DNA from: Candidatus Ulvibacter alkanivorans
Lineage (GTDB): Bacteria > Bacteroidota > Bacteroidia > Flavobacteriales > Flavobacteriaceae
Assembly (NCBI RefSeq): GCF_003333325.1
Contig: NZ_QOLC01000098.1
Span: 62,001 to 126,000, forward strand
Direction: 5' to 3'
Length of the DNA stretch: 64,000 nucleotides
The notes beneath the pieces were generated by a model, which saw only the letters and a program-made list of their open reading frames with translations, was not told the origin of the DNA and searched no databases. The position numbers and the translations under genes are program-made. Positions 1 through 11,400 of this stretch are shown here, piece after piece (positions within the stretch are counted from its first letter, which is position 1; the number at the start of each line of letters is the position of its first letter).

Positions 1-318
1 ACGAAGTCGCTTTAACATCGTTCCACTATCTACACGGATCTCCTTAATAAATAGGTCTGCATCTTCTAAAGAAGCATCTTCGTTCTTTGCTTGCCAGTTA
101 GCTATAGCCGACAAAACCAATTTTTCTAAACGACGTGATGACTCTTTTGAGCTGAACTTTAAAATATTAAGCGCCTTGTCTACTTTCTCACCTCGAATTA
201 AATCCGCCATCAAGCGCATTTTTCTAGGTGATGTAGGACAATTGTTCAATTTAGCAAAGTATTGTGTCTTCTTTGCTTCCTTGATCTGCTCTGCTCTTTC
301 TCTTTTACGAACTCCCAT
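1..318 (-). CDS. rplV: 50S ribosomal protein L22, 3' end cut by window edge
   Basis: Reads from an ATG at 318 on the minus strand and stays open for 106 codons to the window edge, so the C-terminus is missing. The product begins [20 protein letters not shown] and contains [17 protein letters not shown], the L22 region that contacts 23S rRNA, followed by the conserved ALSAIANW-like stretch. L22 lines the polypeptide exit tunnel of the large subunit. It follows rpsS by 6 bases and is the last visible gene of the S10 cluster, as expected from the order S10-L3-L4-L23-L2-S19-L22. It carries no promoter of its own and is probably co-transcribed. Identification is secure. Confidence 0.95.
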   Translation of the reverse strand, partial: MGVRKRERAEQIKEAKKTQYFAKLNNCPTSPRKMRLMADLIRGEKVDKALNILKFSSKESSRRLEKLVLSAIANWQAKNEDASLEDADLFIKEIRVDSGTMLKRLR

Positions 319-324
319 GGCCTA

Positions 325-603
325 TTATTTTTTTCCTTTGTTTTTTGCACCTGCGTGACCACGGAAGGATCTCGTTGGTGAAAATTCTCCTAATTTATGT
401 CCTACCATATTCTCAGTAACATATACCGGCACGAATTGTCGTCCGTTATGTACCGCAATGGTTTGTCCAACGAAATCGGGAGTAATCATAGATGCACGTG
501 ACCAAGTCTTGATCACAGTCTTTTTGTTAGACTCCACATTTTGTTGAACTTTCTGTTCTAACTTATAGTGAACGTAAGGTCCTTTTTTTAACGATCTTGC
601 CAT
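325..603 (-). CDS. rpsS: 30S ribosomal protein S19
   Basis: A 92-residue protein starting [18 protein letters not shown], the typical N-terminus of bacterial S19, with the conserved core [20 protein letters not shown] and [16 protein letters not shown] near the C-terminus. S19 sits in the head of the small subunit near the A-site finger and works with S13. Length is normal for the family. The gene starts 3 bases after the rplB stop and ends just before rplV, so translation within the S10 operon is probably coupled. Nothing unusual is seen. Confidence 0.97.
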   Translation of the reverse strand: MARSLKKGPYVHYKLEQKVQQNVESNKKTVIKTWSRASMITPDFVGQTIAVHNGRQFVPVYVTENMVGHKLGEFSPTRSFRGHAGAKNKGKK

Positions 604-606
604 AGC

Positions 607-1431
<825 letters not shown>

Positions 1432-1457
1432 TGTTGTCTAATTAAATCTAAGCGAAC

Positions 1458-1748
1458 TTAGATGTTACTGTAAAAATCTATTGTATCACCTTCCGCCACC
1501 TGTACAATCGCTTTTTTGTAAGCGTTTGTTTTACCAGTTTGGATCCCCGTTTTTGTATAACGAGTTTTACGATCCGGGCGGACATTCATTGTGCGAACTT
1601 TTTCAACAGAAACGCCGTAAGCAGACTCAACTGCTTTCTTGATTTCTACCTTATTCGCCTGAGGGTTTACTACAAATCCGTAACGGTTATTTACTTCCGC
1701 ATCTGTTGTAGCTTTTTCCGTAATTATAGGTTTAATTAAGATACTCAT
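1458..1748 (-). CDS. rplW: 50S ribosomal protein L23
   Basis: A 96-residue protein beginning MSILIKPIITEKATTDAE, with the family signature NKVEIKKAVESAYGVSVEKV and a basic loop MNVRPDRKTRYTKTG. L23 lies at the exit of the ribosomal tunnel and forms the docking site for trigger factor and SRP. Length and position directly after rplD (7 bases) are normal for the S10 operon. No odd residues or frame breaks are seen. Confidence 0.96.
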   Translation of the reverse strand: MSILIKPIITEKATTDAEVNNRYGFVVNPQANKVEIKKAVESAYGVSVEKVRTMNVRPDRKTRYTKTGIQTGKTNAYKKAIVQVAEGDTIDFYSNI

Positions 1749-1755
1749 CTCGTTT

Positions 1756-2385
1756 CTATTTACTTAAGTTTGTTTCAATTCCTTCCAAAGAACCTTCAAA
1801 CAACACTAGGCTGTTCGCATTCATAATTTTGTAAGTACTTAATTCTGAGTTAGTTATAACTTCTGTACTTTTCAAATTACGAGACGACAAATATACGTTA
1901 TTATTTGACTCTCCCAACACAAACAAGGATTTTTTGTTTTCAAGGCCTAAAGTCTTTAAAACAGAAGTGAATTCCTTGGTTTTTGGTGCATCAAAAGAAA
2001 GGTCCTCAATCACTACAATTGCCTTATCGTTTGCTTTCATACTCAACGCAGAACGACGTGCCAATCGCTTTAAGTTTTTGTTCAATTTGAACGAATAGTT
2101 TCTTGGTCTTGGACCAAACATTCTACCCCCACCTTTAAACAAACCAGATTTGATACTTCCCGCACGGGCCGTACCTGTTCCTTTTTGCTTTTTGATCTTT
2201 CTGGTTGAACCAGTGATCTCTGCACGCTCTTTAGCTTTATGTGTCCCTTGGCGTTGGTTCGCAAGGTATTGCTTCACATCAAGGTATACGGCGTGATTGT
2301 TAGGCTCTATTCCGAACACATCTTTAGAAAGTTCTACCTTCCTACCTGTGTCTTTTCCGTTTATATCTAATACAGCTACCTTCAT
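1756..2385 (-). CDS. rplD: 50S ribosomal protein L4
   Basis: The frame can be extended 15 codons further upstream into rplC, but the start at 2385 is preferred: it begins [19 protein letters not shown], the family N-terminus, and its ATG shares one base with the rplC stop (TAATG), a classic coupled arrangement. The 209-residue product has the tunnel-loop region with KKQKGTGTARAGS and GGGRMFGPRPRNYS, which reaches the exit tunnel next to L22. In E. coli L4 also represses the S10 operon by transcription attenuation and translational control; whether that happens here is unknown, but a terminator-like hairpin lies upstream at 3037-3068. Confidence 0.96.
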   Translation of the reverse strand: MKVAVLDINGKDTGRKVELSKDVFGIEPNNHAVYLDVKQYLANQRQGTHKAKERAEITGSTRKIKKQKGTGTARAGSIKSGLFKGGGRMFGPRPRNYSFKLNKNLKRLARRSALSMKANDKAIVVIEDLSFDAPKTKEFTSVLKTLGLENKKSLFVLGESNNNVYLSSRNLKSTEVITNSELSTYKIMNANSLVLFEGSLEGIETNLSK

Positions 2386-2996
2386 TATTTCTGAATCATT
2401 ACATAAGCGTTTTTGTGACCAGGAACGCATCCTTTAACCACAAGCAAGTTCTTTTCAGGAACCACTTTTAAAACTCTTAAATTTTCAACTTTCACTTTTT
2501 CATTCCCCATTTGGCCAGCCATCTTCATTCCTTTGAATACTCTCGCAGGATAAGATGCCGCACCAATAGATCCAGGAGCTCTTAAACGGTTGTGCTGACC
2601 GTGCGTCGCTTGACCCACACCAGCAAAACCGTGACGTTTTACAACTCCTTGGAATCCTTTTCCTTTGGAAGTTCCAGAAATATCTACGAACTCACCTTCG
2701 GTAAAGTGCTCTACGGTGATCGTATCACCTAATTTATACTCCTCTTCGAAACCTTGGAATTCTACGACTTTACGTTTTGCAACGGTTCCTGCTTTTTTAG
2801 CGTGGCCTTCGGCAGCTTTAATAGCAGTCTTTTTGTCATCGAAACCAAGTTGAAGCGCTTCATACCCGTCAACCTCTTTGGTTCTGACTTGGGTAACAAC
2901 ACAGGGTCCTGCTTCAATTACGGTACAAGGAATATTCTTTCCTCTCTCGTCAAAGATGCTGGTCATCCCTATCTTTTTTCCAATTAACCCAGACAT
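2385..2996 (-). CDS. rplC: 50S ribosomal protein L3
   Basis: A 203-residue protein starting [20 protein letters not shown], with the universal L3 stretch [15 protein letters not shown] and [18 protein letters not shown] in the W-finger region near the peptidyl-transferase centre. The glutamine in HGQHNR is the residue methylated by PrmB in proteobacteria. L3 nucleates 50S assembly. Its gene is separated from rpsJ by 168 bases, by far the largest gap in the cluster, and this gap carries two hairpins that may adjust expression of the L3-L22 segment relative to the str segment. Confidence 0.97.
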   Translation of the reverse strand: MSGLIGKKIGMTSIFDERGKNIPCTVIEAGPCVVTQVRTKEVDGYEALQLGFDDKKTAIKAAEGHAKKAGTVAKRKVVEFQGFEEEYKLGDTITVEHFTEGEFVDISGTSKGKGFQGVVKRHGFAGVGQATHGQHNRLRAPGSIGAASYPARVFKGMKMAGQMGNEKVKVENLRVLKVVPEKNLLVVKGCVPGHKNAYVMIQK

Positions 2997-3036
2997 ATTT
3001 ATTAATTATTAGTTATTACTTATTTAATTCTATTTC

Positions 3037-3068
3037 AAAAAAACAGGGTCAAAATAAATTCAACCCTG
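3037..3068 (-). terminator. Terminator-like hairpin between rpsJ and rplC (possible attenuator)
   Basis: Read on the minus strand, CAGGGT (3068-3063) pairs with ACCCTG (3049-3044) across a 13-base A/T-rich loop, followed at once by seven T residues (3043-3037). This has the shape of an intrinsic terminator, placed inside a gene cluster that is normally transcribed as a unit. A second small hairpin precedes it (3109-3094, CTCAAC-GATG-GTTGGG, six pairs including one wobble). The six-pair stem is short, so termination is probably partial. No second promoter is evident between the hairpin and rplC. Role as an attenuator is an inference. Confidence 0.45.
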
Positions 3069-3164
3069 AATGTTATTTTGTGCTCCGTTTTTCCCCAACC
3101 ATCGTTGAGGACATGTTTTCTATTGTAACTCCTAAGCTTTTGCTCAAGATCACAACACAGTTAC

Positions 3165-3470
3165 TTATACCTTAATCTCTACTTCTACTCCACTTGGCAA
3201 CTCTAATTTCATGAGTGCGTCGATGGTTTTTGAAGAAGAGCTATAGATATCCAACAAGCGCTTGTACGAACTTAGCTGGAATTGCTCTCTACTCTTCTTG
3301 TTCACGTGAGGTGAACGCAATACAGTAAAAATCTTTTTGTGCGTTGGTAATGGGATTGGCCCAGTTACTACAGCTCCTGTGCTTTTTACGGTCTTAACGA
3401 TTTTTTCAGCAGATTTGTCCACCAAATTGTGATCGTAAGATTTTAGTTTGATTCTTATTTTTTGACTCAT
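3165..3470 (-). CDS. rpsJ: 30S ribosomal protein S10
   Basis: A 101-residue protein, [20 protein letters not shown] at the start, with the conserved [27 protein letters not shown] core. S10 belongs to the head of the small subunit; in other bacteria it also acts as NusE in antitermination. The gene follows fusA by 10 bases, giving the Bacteroidota order rpsL-rpsG-fusA-rpsJ with no tuf gene in between. It is the last gene before the hairpin-bearing gap that leads to rplC. Confidence 0.97.
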   Translation of the reverse strand: MSQKIRIKLKSYDHNLVDKSAEKIVKTVKSTGAVVTGPIPLPTHKKIFTVLRSPHVNKKSREQFQLSSYKRLLDIYSSSSKTIDALMKLELPSGVEVEIKV

Positions 3471-3480
3471 TGCTGAATTA

Positions 3481-5613
3481 TTATACGTTAGCGGTTCCTC
3501 TTGCTGCTGCGATCACTTCTTCAGAAATATTTGAAGGCGTTTCAGCATAATGTGAAAATTCCATAGTTGATGTTGCACGTCCTGAAGACAAGGTTCTCAA
3601 TGTTGTAACATATCCGAACATTTCAGAAAGTGGCACATCAGCTTTTACAACCTTTGCACCTGCACGGTCTCCCATGTTGTTTACTTGTCCACGACGACGA
3701 TTCAAATCTCCTACAATATCACCCATGTTTTCTTCCGGAGTAATTACCTCCAGCTTCATAATAGGCTCCATGATCACTGCCTTCGCAGCTTTTGCAGCAT
3801 TCTTGAATCCTAGCTTTGCAGCCAATTCGAACGATAACTGATCGGAATCCACATCGTGGTAAGACCCATCGGTTAACGTAACTTTCATTGCGTCTACTTC
3901 ATAACCAGCCAACGGACCGTTGACCATGGCCATTTTAAATCCTTTCTCGATAGAAGGGATAAATTCCTTAGGAACGTTTCCACCTTTGATTTCAGAAACA
4001 AATTCCAATCCGGTAGTTCCTTCTTCAGCGGGCTCAAGTGTAAATACAATATCTGCGAATTTACCACGACCACCAGATTGCTTTTTGTATACTTCACGGT
4101 GCTGTGCTTTACGCGTTACCGCTTCTTTATACTCAACCTGAGGCTGACCTTGATTTACCTCTACTTTAAATTCTCTTCTTAGACGATCTACGATGATATC
4201 TAAGTGAAGCTCACCCATACCAGAAATAATGGTTTGTCCGGAAGCTTCATCGGTACGTACTTGGAACGTTGGATCTTCTTCGGCCAACTTGCTCAATGCC
4301 ATACCTAACTTATCAACATCTGCCTTGGTCTTTGGCTCAACCGCAATACCGATTACCGGATCAGGGAAGTCCATACTTTCCAAAACAATTGGATGTTTCT
4401 CGTCGGTCATTGTATCACCGGTCTTAATATCTTTAAAACCAACTGCTGCTCCAATATCTCCGGCTTCGATATAATCGATAGCGTTTTGCTTGTTAGAGTG
4501 CATTTGATAGATTCGAGAGATACGCTCTTTCTTTCCTGAACGATTGTTCAAGATATAAGATCCTGCGTCCAAACGACCTGAATACGCACGGAAGAATGCC
4601 AAACGACCTACAAATGGATCGGTAGCAATCTTAAATGCCAAGGCTGCGAAAGGTGCAGTTACATCCGGCTTACGAAGTTCTTCTTCGTTCGTCTCTGGAT
4701 TAATCCCTACAATACCTTCTTTATCTACCGGTGAAGGCAAATAACGACATACCGCATCTAATAGGAACTGAACTCCTTTGTTCTTAAAGGCAGATCCACA
4801 GATCATTGGGATAATAGACATATCCATTACCGCAGCACGAAGTGCAGCATGCACTTCATCTTCAGTAATAGAATCTTCATCTTCCATATATTTTTCTAGC
4901 AAGTTCTCGTCATAAGCAGCCACTTCTTCAATAAGCAACCCTCTGTACTTTCTTGCCTCTTCTTTCATATCTTCAGGAATATCTACTACATCGAAAGTAG
5001 CACCCATGGTTTCCTCATGCCATATGATAGCACGGTTCTTTACCAAGTCGATAATTCCTTTAAAGTCTGCTTCGTCACCAATGTTCAATACAATTGGCAC
5101 AGCATTCGACTTCAACATATCTTTTACCTGCTGACATACTGCCATAAAGTTAGACCCTTGACGGTCCATCTTATTCACGAATCCAATTCGAGGTACTTTA
5201 TAGTTGTCTGCAAGACGCCAGTTAGTTTCCGACTGTGGTTCTACACCATCAACGGCACTAAACAAGAATACCAATCCGTCCAAGACACGTAACGAACGGT
5301 TTACCTCTACGGTAAAATCTACGTGACCAGGAGTATCGATGATATTAAAGTTGTAATCTTTTGTCTCTTCTGTAGGTTGAGCGTTCTCTAATGGGAACTT
5401 CCAAGTACAAGTTGTTGCAGCCGATGTAATCGTAATACCGCGCTCTTGCTCTTGTTCCATCCAGTCCATAGTTGCAGCACCATCGTGCACTTCACCTATT
5501 TTGTGGCTCACTCCCGTATAGTAAAGGATACGCTCTGTTGTGGTGGTCTTACCGGCATCAATATGCGCAGCAATACCTATATTTCTTGTAAATTTTAAAT
5601 CTCTTTGTGCCAT
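3481..5613 (-). CDS. fusA: Elongation factor G
   Basis: A 710-residue translational GTPase. The G1 loop [19 protein letters not shown] is at about residues 16-34, the G2 region [11 protein letters not shown], the G3 motif DTPGHVDF and the G4 NKMDRQG follow, and the C-terminal domains IV-V contain [11 protein letters not shown] and [17 protein letters not shown] drives translocation of tRNA and mRNA after peptide transfer. Domain content and length fit EF-G proper rather than the FusB, LepA or TypA relatives. It lies 3 bases after rpsG and 10 before rpsJ, so it is part of the str operon. Bacteroidota often have a second EF-G used in recycling or stress; from sequence alone this one, in the ribosomal operon, is the housekeeping copy. 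Confidence 0.97.
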   Translation of the reverse strand: MAQRDLKFTRNIGIAAHIDAGKTTTTERILYYTGVSHKIGEVHDGAATMDWMEQEQERGITITSAATTCTWKFPLENAQPTEETKDYNFNIIDTPGHVDFTVEVNRSLRVLDGLVFLFSAVDGVEPQSETNWRLADNYKVPRIGFVNKMDRQGSNFMAVCQQVKDMLKSNAVPIVLNIGDEADFKGIIDLVKNRAIIWHEETMGATFDVVDIPEDMKEEARKYRGLLIEEVAAYDENLLEKYMEDEDSITEDEVHAALRAAVMDMSIIPMICGSAFKNKGVQFLLDAVCRYLPSPVDKEGIVGINPETNEEELRKPDVTAPFAALAFKIATDPFVGRLAFFRAYSGRLDAGSYILNNRSGKKERISRIYQMHSNKQNAIDYIEAGDIGAAVGFKDIKTGDTMTDEKHPIVLESMDFPDPVIGIAVEPKTKADVDKLGMALSKLAEEDPTFQVRTDEASGQTIISGMGELHLDIIVDRLRREFKVEVNQGQPQVEYKEAVTRKAQHREVYKKQSGGRGKFADIVFTLEPAEEGTTGLEFVSEIKGGNVPKEFIPSIEKGFKMAMVNGPLAGYEVDAMKVTLTDGSYHDVDSDQLSFELAAKLGFKNAAKAAKAVIMEPIMKLEVITPEENMGDIVGDLNRRRGQVNNMGDRAGAKVVKADVPLSEMFGYVTTLRTLSSGRATSTMEFSHYAETPSNISEEVIAAARGTANV

Positions 5614-5616
5614 TTT

Positions 5617-6093
5617 TTAGAATCTGAAATGTGAGAATGCTTTGTTTGCTTCGGCCATCTTATGAGTATCGGTACGCTTTTTAACAGCTGCACCTTCTTC
5701 TTTAGCCGCTGCTAAGATCTCAGCAGCCAATTTCTGGGCCATGGATTTTTCGTTTCTCTTACGCGCGAAAAGGATCAACCATTTCATCGCAGTAGATATC
5801 TTACGATCCGGACGTATTTGCATCGGGATTTGGAAGGTTGCTCCTCCCACACGACGGCTACGTACTTCTACGTGAGGCATTACATTAGAAAGGGCATCTT
5901 TCCAAAGCTCTAAACCTGTTTTTTCGTCGTCTGTTTTCTTTTCTTCTACGATATCAATTGCATCGTAGAACACTTTAAAAGCCACCGATTTTTTTCCGTC
6001 CCACATCATGTTGTTTACAAAACGTGTCACCAACTGGTCGTTAAACCTCGGATCTGGTAAAAGCGGTCTTTTTTTGGCCTGTCTTTTTCTCAT
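5617..6093 (-). CDS. rpsG: 30S ribosomal protein S7
   Basis: A 158-residue protein beginning [17 protein letters not shown], with [22 protein letters not shown] core (here [20 protein letters not shown]) and the C-terminal [15 protein letters not shown]7 organises the 3' domain of 16S rRNA and touches E-site tRNA. It starts 23 bases after rpsL and ends 3 bases before fusA. In E. coli S7 is the translational repressor of the str operon; no such site can be confirmed here. Confidence 0.97.
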   Translation of the reverse strand: MRKRQAKKRPLLPDPRFNDQLVTRFVNNMMWDGKKSVAFKVFYDAIDIVEEKKTDDEKTGLELWKDALSNVMPHVEVRSRRVGGATFQIPMQIRPDRKISTAMKWLILFARKRNEKSMAQKLAAEILAAAKEEGAAVKKRTDTHKMAEANKAFSHFRF

Positions 6094-6116
6094 GTCTTCT
6101 CTTTAAAAGTTTTTAA

Positions 6117-6491
6117 TTACTTCTTTGGGCGTTTTGCACCGTACTTAGATCTACGTTGTGTTCTACCTTCAACACCTGCGGTGTCTAAAGCTCCACGAAC
6201 AATGTGATATCTAACTCCCGGCAAATCTTTTACCCTTCCGCCTCTAACCAATACTATCGAGTGCTCTTGTAGATTGTGACCTTCACCAGGGATGTATGCG
6301 TTTACTTCCTTACCGTTTGTCAACCTTACACGCGCTACTTTACGCATCGCAGAGTTTGGTTTTTTAGGTGTGGTAGTATATACACGCGTACACACTCCTC
6401 GACGTTGAGGGCACGAATCTAAGGCAGCCGATTTACTCTTCTTGGTTATTTTGGACCTTCCTTTTCGTACTAATTGTGAAATTGTTGGCAT
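6117..6491 (-). CDS. rpsL: 30S ribosomal protein S12
   Basis: The 124-residue form starting [20 protein letters not shown] at 6491 is chosen; a longer frame to 6539 is open, but the extra 16 residues are not part of S12 and would begin upstream of the likely transcription start. The decoding-centre motifs [16 protein letters not shown] (the PNSA loop where streptomycin-resistance changes occur) and [11 protein letters not shown] are intact, with Lys residues at the usual wild-type positions. S12 controls decoding accuracy. It is the first gene of the str operon and has a near-consensus promoter just upstream. Confidence 0.97.
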   Translation of the reverse strand: MPTISQLVRKGRSKITKKSKSAALDSCPQRRGVCTRVYTTTPKKPNSAMRKVARVRLTNGKEVNAYIPGEGHNLQEHSIVLVRGGRVKDLPGVRYHIVRGALDTAGVEGRTQRRSKYGAKRPKK

Positions 6492-6536
6492 ATAAAATAT
6501 GTTATTAAATATAAAATCCCTCTTTTTAAGGGCTTG

Positions 6537-6567
6537 CAAAGGTAGAAATAAAAATCAATTAATCAAA
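6537..6567 (-). promoter_or_regulatory. Promoter of the str (rpsL) operon
   Basis: On the minus strand TTTG (6567-6564) is followed after 19 bases by TACCTTTG (6544-6537). Both elements match the Bacteroidota primary-sigma consensus (TTTG/TTG, about 19 bases, TAnnTTTG) completely. Transcription would begin near 6530, giving a leader of about 40 bases before the rpsL ATG at 6491. This is the best promoter match in the window, in keeping with a strongly expressed ribosomal operon. Confidence 0.7.
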
Positions 6568-6666
6568 CGTTACCAACTTAATTTTCAATGCTTTTTTATT
6601 ATTTTGAAATTCAGATATTAAAAACCACATTGAAACGTTAATTTTACAACCCAAACACCGCTCCTT

Positions 6667-8364
6667 TTGAAGGCATTTTGCTATCTTTTTTTATACCTTA
6701 ATATATATACCCTTTTTTCTTCGGAAAGTGTGGCGCAAGAATTACAGCTCTCGGTAGAGGGTGTCACACCTATCACAGAAGCATTTCGTGACTCCTTGGA
6801 TTTTAAGCAAAACCACCCCAATTTCGAGTCGCTAAAACAAGAAGCAGACACCTTACTGCAAAAGGTGCAACGCATGGGATATATTAACAGCGAATTGCGT
6901 ACGCTTCAAAAGCAAAATGACAGCCTGTACACGGCTCGTTATTTCTTCGGAAGAAGAATCGATTATATTAAGGTATATTATTCCGAAGGAAGTTTCAGAA
7001 AAAAAGAACTGCAAGCAATAGCTTCCGAAGTACAGCCCGAATATTTTACACTTCCATTCCAAACAGCAGAAGCTGCCTTGCAAAAATTAAACAGTTTTCA
7101 AACGGCATCGGGAAATGCCTTCGGAAGATTACGCCTTTCAGAAATAACCGCCAACACCCCCAACTCACTCCAAGCACAATTAGTGCTAGTAAACGGATCG
7201 CAACGAACCATAGATGGGATCGTGATAAAAGGGTACGAAAAGTTTCCGAAGTCATATTTAAGATATTACGCCGGCATTAAGAAAAAAACCCTCTTTAACC
7301 AAAAAAAGCTAATCGCACAAAACGAATTGCTTAACAGCCTTGGATTTGTTAGCACCTTAAAACCACCGGAAGCATTATTTCAAAAAGATTCGACTACTGT
7401 CTATTTTTATCTTCAGAAGAAGAACTTCAACAACTTCGATGGGATTTTGGGATTTGCCACCGATGAAGAAACACAACGCGTTCAATTTAACGGCTACTTA
7501 AACCTGGAACTAAACAACAATCTCAATTTTGGAGAACAACTATTGATCAATTATAAAGCCGATGGTGATGAGCAAGTAAATTTTAGGGCCAAGACAACAC
7601 TGCCTTATTTGTTCAACACTCCCTTTGGACTCGCATTAGAGTTAAAGATCTTTAAGAGGGACAGTACCTTTGTCACAACAGACCAACAAGCGAGATTAAC
7701 TTATCAAGTCACTCCTCGAAGCGCTGTATATGCAGGATACAAAGGATATGAATCCAGTAATTTACAAGACGAAGTGCTCGTAGGCAACCCAGTACAAGAT
7801 TATACGGCCAACTATATTATCGCCGGAGCCGCATATGAAAAGCCGCAAAACAGCAACTTGTTTCCAATAAAGACCACCGCGGCGATAGACACCGAGATTG
7901 GAACCCGTGAATTAAAAGACACCCAAGAAGATCAAATTCGTCTTTTGTTTACCGCCAATCACATAATAAACTTAAACACAGAAAACTCACTGTATATTCA
8001 AAATACCACCCAAGCATTGTTAAGTGACACCTATCTTACGAATGAATTATTTAGGTTCGGCGGCATTAACAGTATTCGCGGATTCAACGAGAACAGCATA
8101 GACGCCTCTCTATTCTCGGTATTAAACACCGAATATCGCTATATGTTCAATCCTGGGCTATACATTCATAGTATAATTGATCTGGGCTATTTTGAAAATG
8201 ATATTATGGAATTAAAGCAAAAGCTTTACAGTTTTGGAATCGGACTAGGTCTACAGAGTAAAGCAGGACTATTTAACATCAATTTTGCCAATGGAAATAG
8301 GGAAGGCATGAATTTTAATTTTTCGAATACAAAAATCCATATTAGCTTAACTTCTCGATTCTAA
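6667..8364 (+). CDS. Omp85/BamA-TamA-type outer-membrane beta-barrel protein
   Basis: A 565-residue protein from a TTG start at 6667, the only start that keeps the signal peptide (hydrophobic segment, cleavage near VAQ/EL at residues 22-25). Residues about 180-250 resemble a POTRA domain (DGIVIKGYEKFPKSYLRYY, then a KKKTLF...LNSLGFVST pattern). The C-terminal half alternates hydrophobic and polar residues like a 16-strand barrel, has the superfamily signature FGGINSIRGFNE and ends in an aromatic residue (SLTSRF). The family inserts or translocates outer-membrane proteins or lipids. It is shorter than BamA and lacks five clear POTRA repeats, so it is a TamA-like or surface-antigen (D15) relative rather than BamA. 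It is divergent from the str operon and stands alone. The precise substrate is unknown. Confidence 0.8.
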   Translation: MKAFCYLFLYLNIYTLFSSESVAQELQLSVEGVTPITEAFRDSLDFKQNHPNFESLKQEADTLLQKVQRMGYINSELRTLQKQNDSLYTARYFFGRRIDYIKVYYSEGSFRKKELQAIASEVQPEYFTLPFQTAEAALQKLNSFQTASGNAFGRLRLSEITANTPNSLQAQLVLVNGSQRTIDGIVIKGYEKFPKSYLRYYAGIKKKTLFNQKKLIAQNELLNSLGFVSTLKPPEALFQKDSTTVYFYLQKKNFNNFDGILGFATDEETQRVQFNGYLNLELNNNLNFGEQLLINYKADGDEQVNFRAKTTLPYLFNTPFGLALELKIFKRDSTFVTTDQQARLTYQVTPRSAVYAGYKGYESSNLQDEVLVGNPVQDYTANYIIAGAAYEKPQNSNLFPIKTTAAIDTEIGTRELKDTQEDQIRLLFTANHIINLNTENSLYIQNTTQALLSDTYLTNELFRFGGINSIRGFNENSIDASLFSVLNTEYRYMFNPGLYIHSIIDLGYFENDIMELKQKLYSFGIGLGLQSKAGLFNINFANGNREGMNFNFSNTKIHISLTSRF

Positions 8365-8425
8365 AAAAACTTAGTAATAGCTTAACACCAAGTTTAAAAA
8401 AAAACCAAATTTTAAGTTTAAAAAG

Positions 8426-8456
8426 TTGTGTAATTAACTTTTTATTGTGACTTTTG
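8426..8456 (+). promoter_or_regulatory. Candidate promoter of the first SusC/SusD pair
   Basis: TTG (8426-8428), 20 bases, then GACTTTTG (8449-8456), one mismatch from TAnnTTTG. Transcription would start about 22 bases before the SusC ATG at 8485. The surrounding 120 bases are A/T-rich and hold nothing else recognisable. Confidence 0.4.
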
Positions 8457-8484
8457 GCATTGGCTAATTCAAATAATTTATAAA

Positions 8485-11400
8485 ATGAGAACAAAGTTTA
8501 GTGGAATTTTAACGCTATTACTAGCGTTAGTTGTGCAACTATCGTTTGCGCAAACAAAAACGATTACAGGTACTGTGACGGATGACCAAGGTCTTCCATT
8601 GCCCGGTGCCAACGTAATTATTAAAGGTACCAATACTGGTACTCAAACAGATTTTGATGGTGAGTACTCCATCAGTGCTGCTGTGGGTGAGGTTTTAACA
8701 TTTAGTTATGTTGGATTCGAAACTCAAGAAGTTACTGTAGGTGTTCAACCTGCTATCAACATCGCTCTACAGCCTGGTTCGGTACTCGAAGAGGTGGTTA
8801 TTACCGGTTACGGTAATAGCAAGCAAGATGTATTAACATCGGCTGTATCGCTGGTAACAGCAGAAGAACTAGAGGAGTTAGTTTCTACAACCTCTGTGGA
8901 TAACTTACTTCAAGGTAAGGCTGCGGGTGTACAAGTAACATCTGCCAATGGTAAACCAGGTTCTACCGCATTCGTAAGAATTCGTGGTACGAGCTCACTA
9001 GTAGCAGGTGCATCTTCACCGCTATATATAGTTGATGGAGCGCCAATTGATGAGCAAGACCTTAACGCTATACCAAACAATGAAATTGAGAGTATCTCTA
9101 TCCTTAAGGATGCAGCAACAACTTCTCAGTACGGTTCGCGTGGTGCGAATGGTGTAGTTGTAATTACTACCAAAAAAGGTAAAAAGAACCGAGACGCAAC
9201 AATTCGTTTCAGCTCTCGATATGGTGTAGCTAATAGAGCTAATACCGATATCGATATTATGACTGCTGAAGAAAAGCTTCGCTATGAGGCAGAATTGGCT
9301 GCCCTAGTAAACCCAGAAACTGGTAACCCTGGAGTACCGGCAGCTCAAAGTTTGCCTGGTGCAACTGCAACTCCTGCAGAGAGAGCTTTCCTTATTGCCA
9401 ATGCAGTAGATTGGGAAGAAATCGTTTTAAGAGAAGCAATCATTCAATCTAACAACATCTCCTTTAGTGGCGGTGAAGAAAAAGTAGATTACTTCTTCTC
9501 TTTAGGTCATGACAGAAACACTGGTATTATCGATGGTGTTTCCGGATTTGAGCGTTTAAACGGTCGTTTAAATGTTAACTTCAACGCAAAAAGTTGGTTA
9601 GATGTAGGAGCAAGTATTGCTTACTCTCGATCTAAGAGTGATGAGCCACGTGATAGAAACAACGTTCAGAACCCGTTTAGAGCGATCTTTGACTACAATG
9701 CTTATGAGCCAGAATTTATTTTGGATGACCAAGGAAACGTAGTTTTTGATGACAACGGAGATCCTTTATATAACTTTAACCATACAGGTTTCTTGATTAC
9801 TGAAGCGATTGCTACGACTCCTGAAGATGAGATCCAGAATCTTACATTCTTCAATTCGTATGCAAATGTAATCTTCAGTGACAGCTGGAACTACAGATTA
9901 CAGTTCTCATTAAACCACGAGAACTTTAGAAGAGAGTACTATGTACAACCAGGTAACCGTTTAGATTTCTTCGTTGGAGATCCTGACTTCCCTGGAATTA
10001 AGACCGACAATGGTTTCCAAGAAGTTGATTACACAATTAGCAACACTTTGAACTATACATTGAACAATGAAGTACACAACTTCAACGCGTATGGTCTTTT
10101 TGAATATAACTTTAACGAAGAAAATCGTTACCGCCTTAGTAGTAGTGGTTTCCCATCTGCACAGCTAACAACACAAACGAATGCTGCGCGTATTGATGCC
10201 GGAACTACAAACAGAAACCGTTTAACACTTGTATCTTATGGTTTGTTCGCAAACTATGACTTTAAAGAGAAGTACCTTTTAGGAGCTTCTGTTCGTTATG
10301 ATGGTTCTTCTAACTTTGGTAACGATAACCAATACGGTCTTTTCTACAGTGCGAGTGCTGGTTGGAACGTAGCTAAGGAAGATTTCTTCGCAGTAGACTG
10401 GGTAGATGATCTTAAAATTAGAGGATCGTATGGTACGGTAGGTAACCGTGGTGCACTTGGACGTTATGCGTCTCAAGGAACTGTAGGTTTCGGAACGTAC
10501 CCAGGTGGTTCTTCTACTATTCCTGTAAACATTGCAAACCCTGACCTACAATGGGAGGAAACTGCAATCTTGGATATTGGATTAGAATTAGGATTGTTCA
10601 ACAACAGAGTAAGTGCAGTAGTTGACTACTTTAAGAAAGAAACCGACAAGCTTTTATTTAACGTTCCTGCTCCAGACGAATCAGGTATCCCTGGATTCTC
10701 TATCGCAAGTAACTTAGGTAAGATCGAAAACTCTGGTGTGGAAGTAGAATTATCTGCAGACATCATCAGAACTGAGGATCTAAAATGGTCTTTAGGAGGT
10801 AACGTGGTATTCTTAGACAACAAGATTGTTGAATTACCTGACAATGACGGTGACGGTGTTGGTGACGATATCGAGCCAAACACATTTAGCACGATCTTTA
10901 GAGAAGGTGAAGAAATTAACGCTTATTTCTTATTGCGTTATGATGGTGTAGATCCTGCAACAGGTCGTCCACTTTATTTAGATGCAGACGGGAACTCAGT
11001 GTTCTTTGACGATCTTCCTGAAGGTGAAAACCGTGTATTGCTAGACAAGTCTCCAAACGCTGATATCGAAGGTGGATTCTTTACAACCGTAAACTATAAA
11101 GGTTTTGGACTAAGAACTGACTTCGTATACCGATTCGGAAACTACATCAACAACTTCGTAAGAAGTAATGTGTTAAGTGACGGTTTAGCAGTTGATGACA
11201 ACCAAGATGTTGGAGCATTCAACTACTGGCAACAACCAGGTGATACAAACGTACTACCTAGCCCGATTTACGGTGCAAACGCACAACAAGCTTCTGACCG
11301 ATTCTTAGAAAAAGGTGATTTTGTGAGATTACGTAACGTAACACTATCTTATACTTTCCCAAGAAGATATTTAGATAGAACACCTTTTAACTCGATTCGT

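Noticed and set aside
3471..3480. Missing tuf gene between fusA and rpsJ as a deletion
   Set aside because: tuf lies elsewhere in Bacteroidota; the fusA-rpsJ junction is the normal layout in this phylum.
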